Of a stretch of DNA of 6,022 bases, positions 5,999-6,022 are shown in pieces (the first letter of the stretch is position 1; every line of letters starts with the position of its first letter). The translations under genes and the position numbers were made by a program. Source of the DNA: an uncultured Treponema sp. (GTDB taxonomy: Bacteria > Spirochaetota > Spirochaetia > Treponematales > Treponemataceae); the NCBI GenBank assembly GCA_946538875.1, contig CAMNHD010000110.1, positions 1 to 6,022 of the forward strand, read 5' to 3'. The notes beneath the pieces were generated by a model. That model was given only the letters and a program-made list of their open reading frames with translations, did not search any database and had not been told where the DNA came from.

Positions 5999-6022
5999 AT
6001 ATTTTGATAAGAAAAATAGATC

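Noticed and set aside
6019..6022. GATC at the very end of the window as a sign of a restriction-ligation boundary
   Set aside because: A four-base site at one end is easily chance, and no such site lies at the HTH/cheB junction.

Overview
The window reads almost entirely on the minus strand and looks like part of a spirochaete chemosensory operon. Treponema is the best guess, from the domain style of the CheA, the CheR-TPR and the class III cyclase; this is inference from protein character, not a database match. In transcription order (right to left) it holds a CheB C-terminal fragment, CheR with a C-terminal TPR-like region, a hybrid CheA with its own receiver domain, a receiver-like/class III adenylate cyclase protein, and the first 89 codons of a membrane protein that runs off the left edge. 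These genes either overlap or are 9-10 bp apart, so they are almost certainly one transcript. No terminator, RNA gene, CRISPR array or insertion sequence is visible, and no gap between genes exceeds 10 bp.

The locus suggests a chemosensory system whose output is a second messenger rather than, or as well as, a flagellar motor. CheR and CheB would set receptor methylation, the hybrid CheA would carry the phosphorelay, and the adjacent cyclase would make cAMP. The cyclase's catalytic residues all appear intact. Its N-terminal receiver-like domain has lost the phospho-acceptor aspartate (Tyr at that position), one of the two acidic-pocket residues, and the conserved lysine. It probably cannot be phosphorylated in the usual way and may sense the pathway through protein contact. 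No CheY, CheW or receptor gene lies in the window.

The right-hand 190 bp do not belong to the same story. They hold an AT-rich region with a strong sigma-70-type promoter, a Shine-Dalgarno site and the first ~36 codons of an XRE/Cro-type helix-turn-helix gene. That gene runs, out of frame, directly into the middle of the cheB catalytic domain near position 5835. Both genes are broken at this point: cheB has lost roughly its first three quarters and the HTH gene its 3' part. This is either a real rearrangement or a chimeric join made during amplification or assembly; the sequence alone cannot decide, but an artefact is a serious possibility so close to the end of the window.
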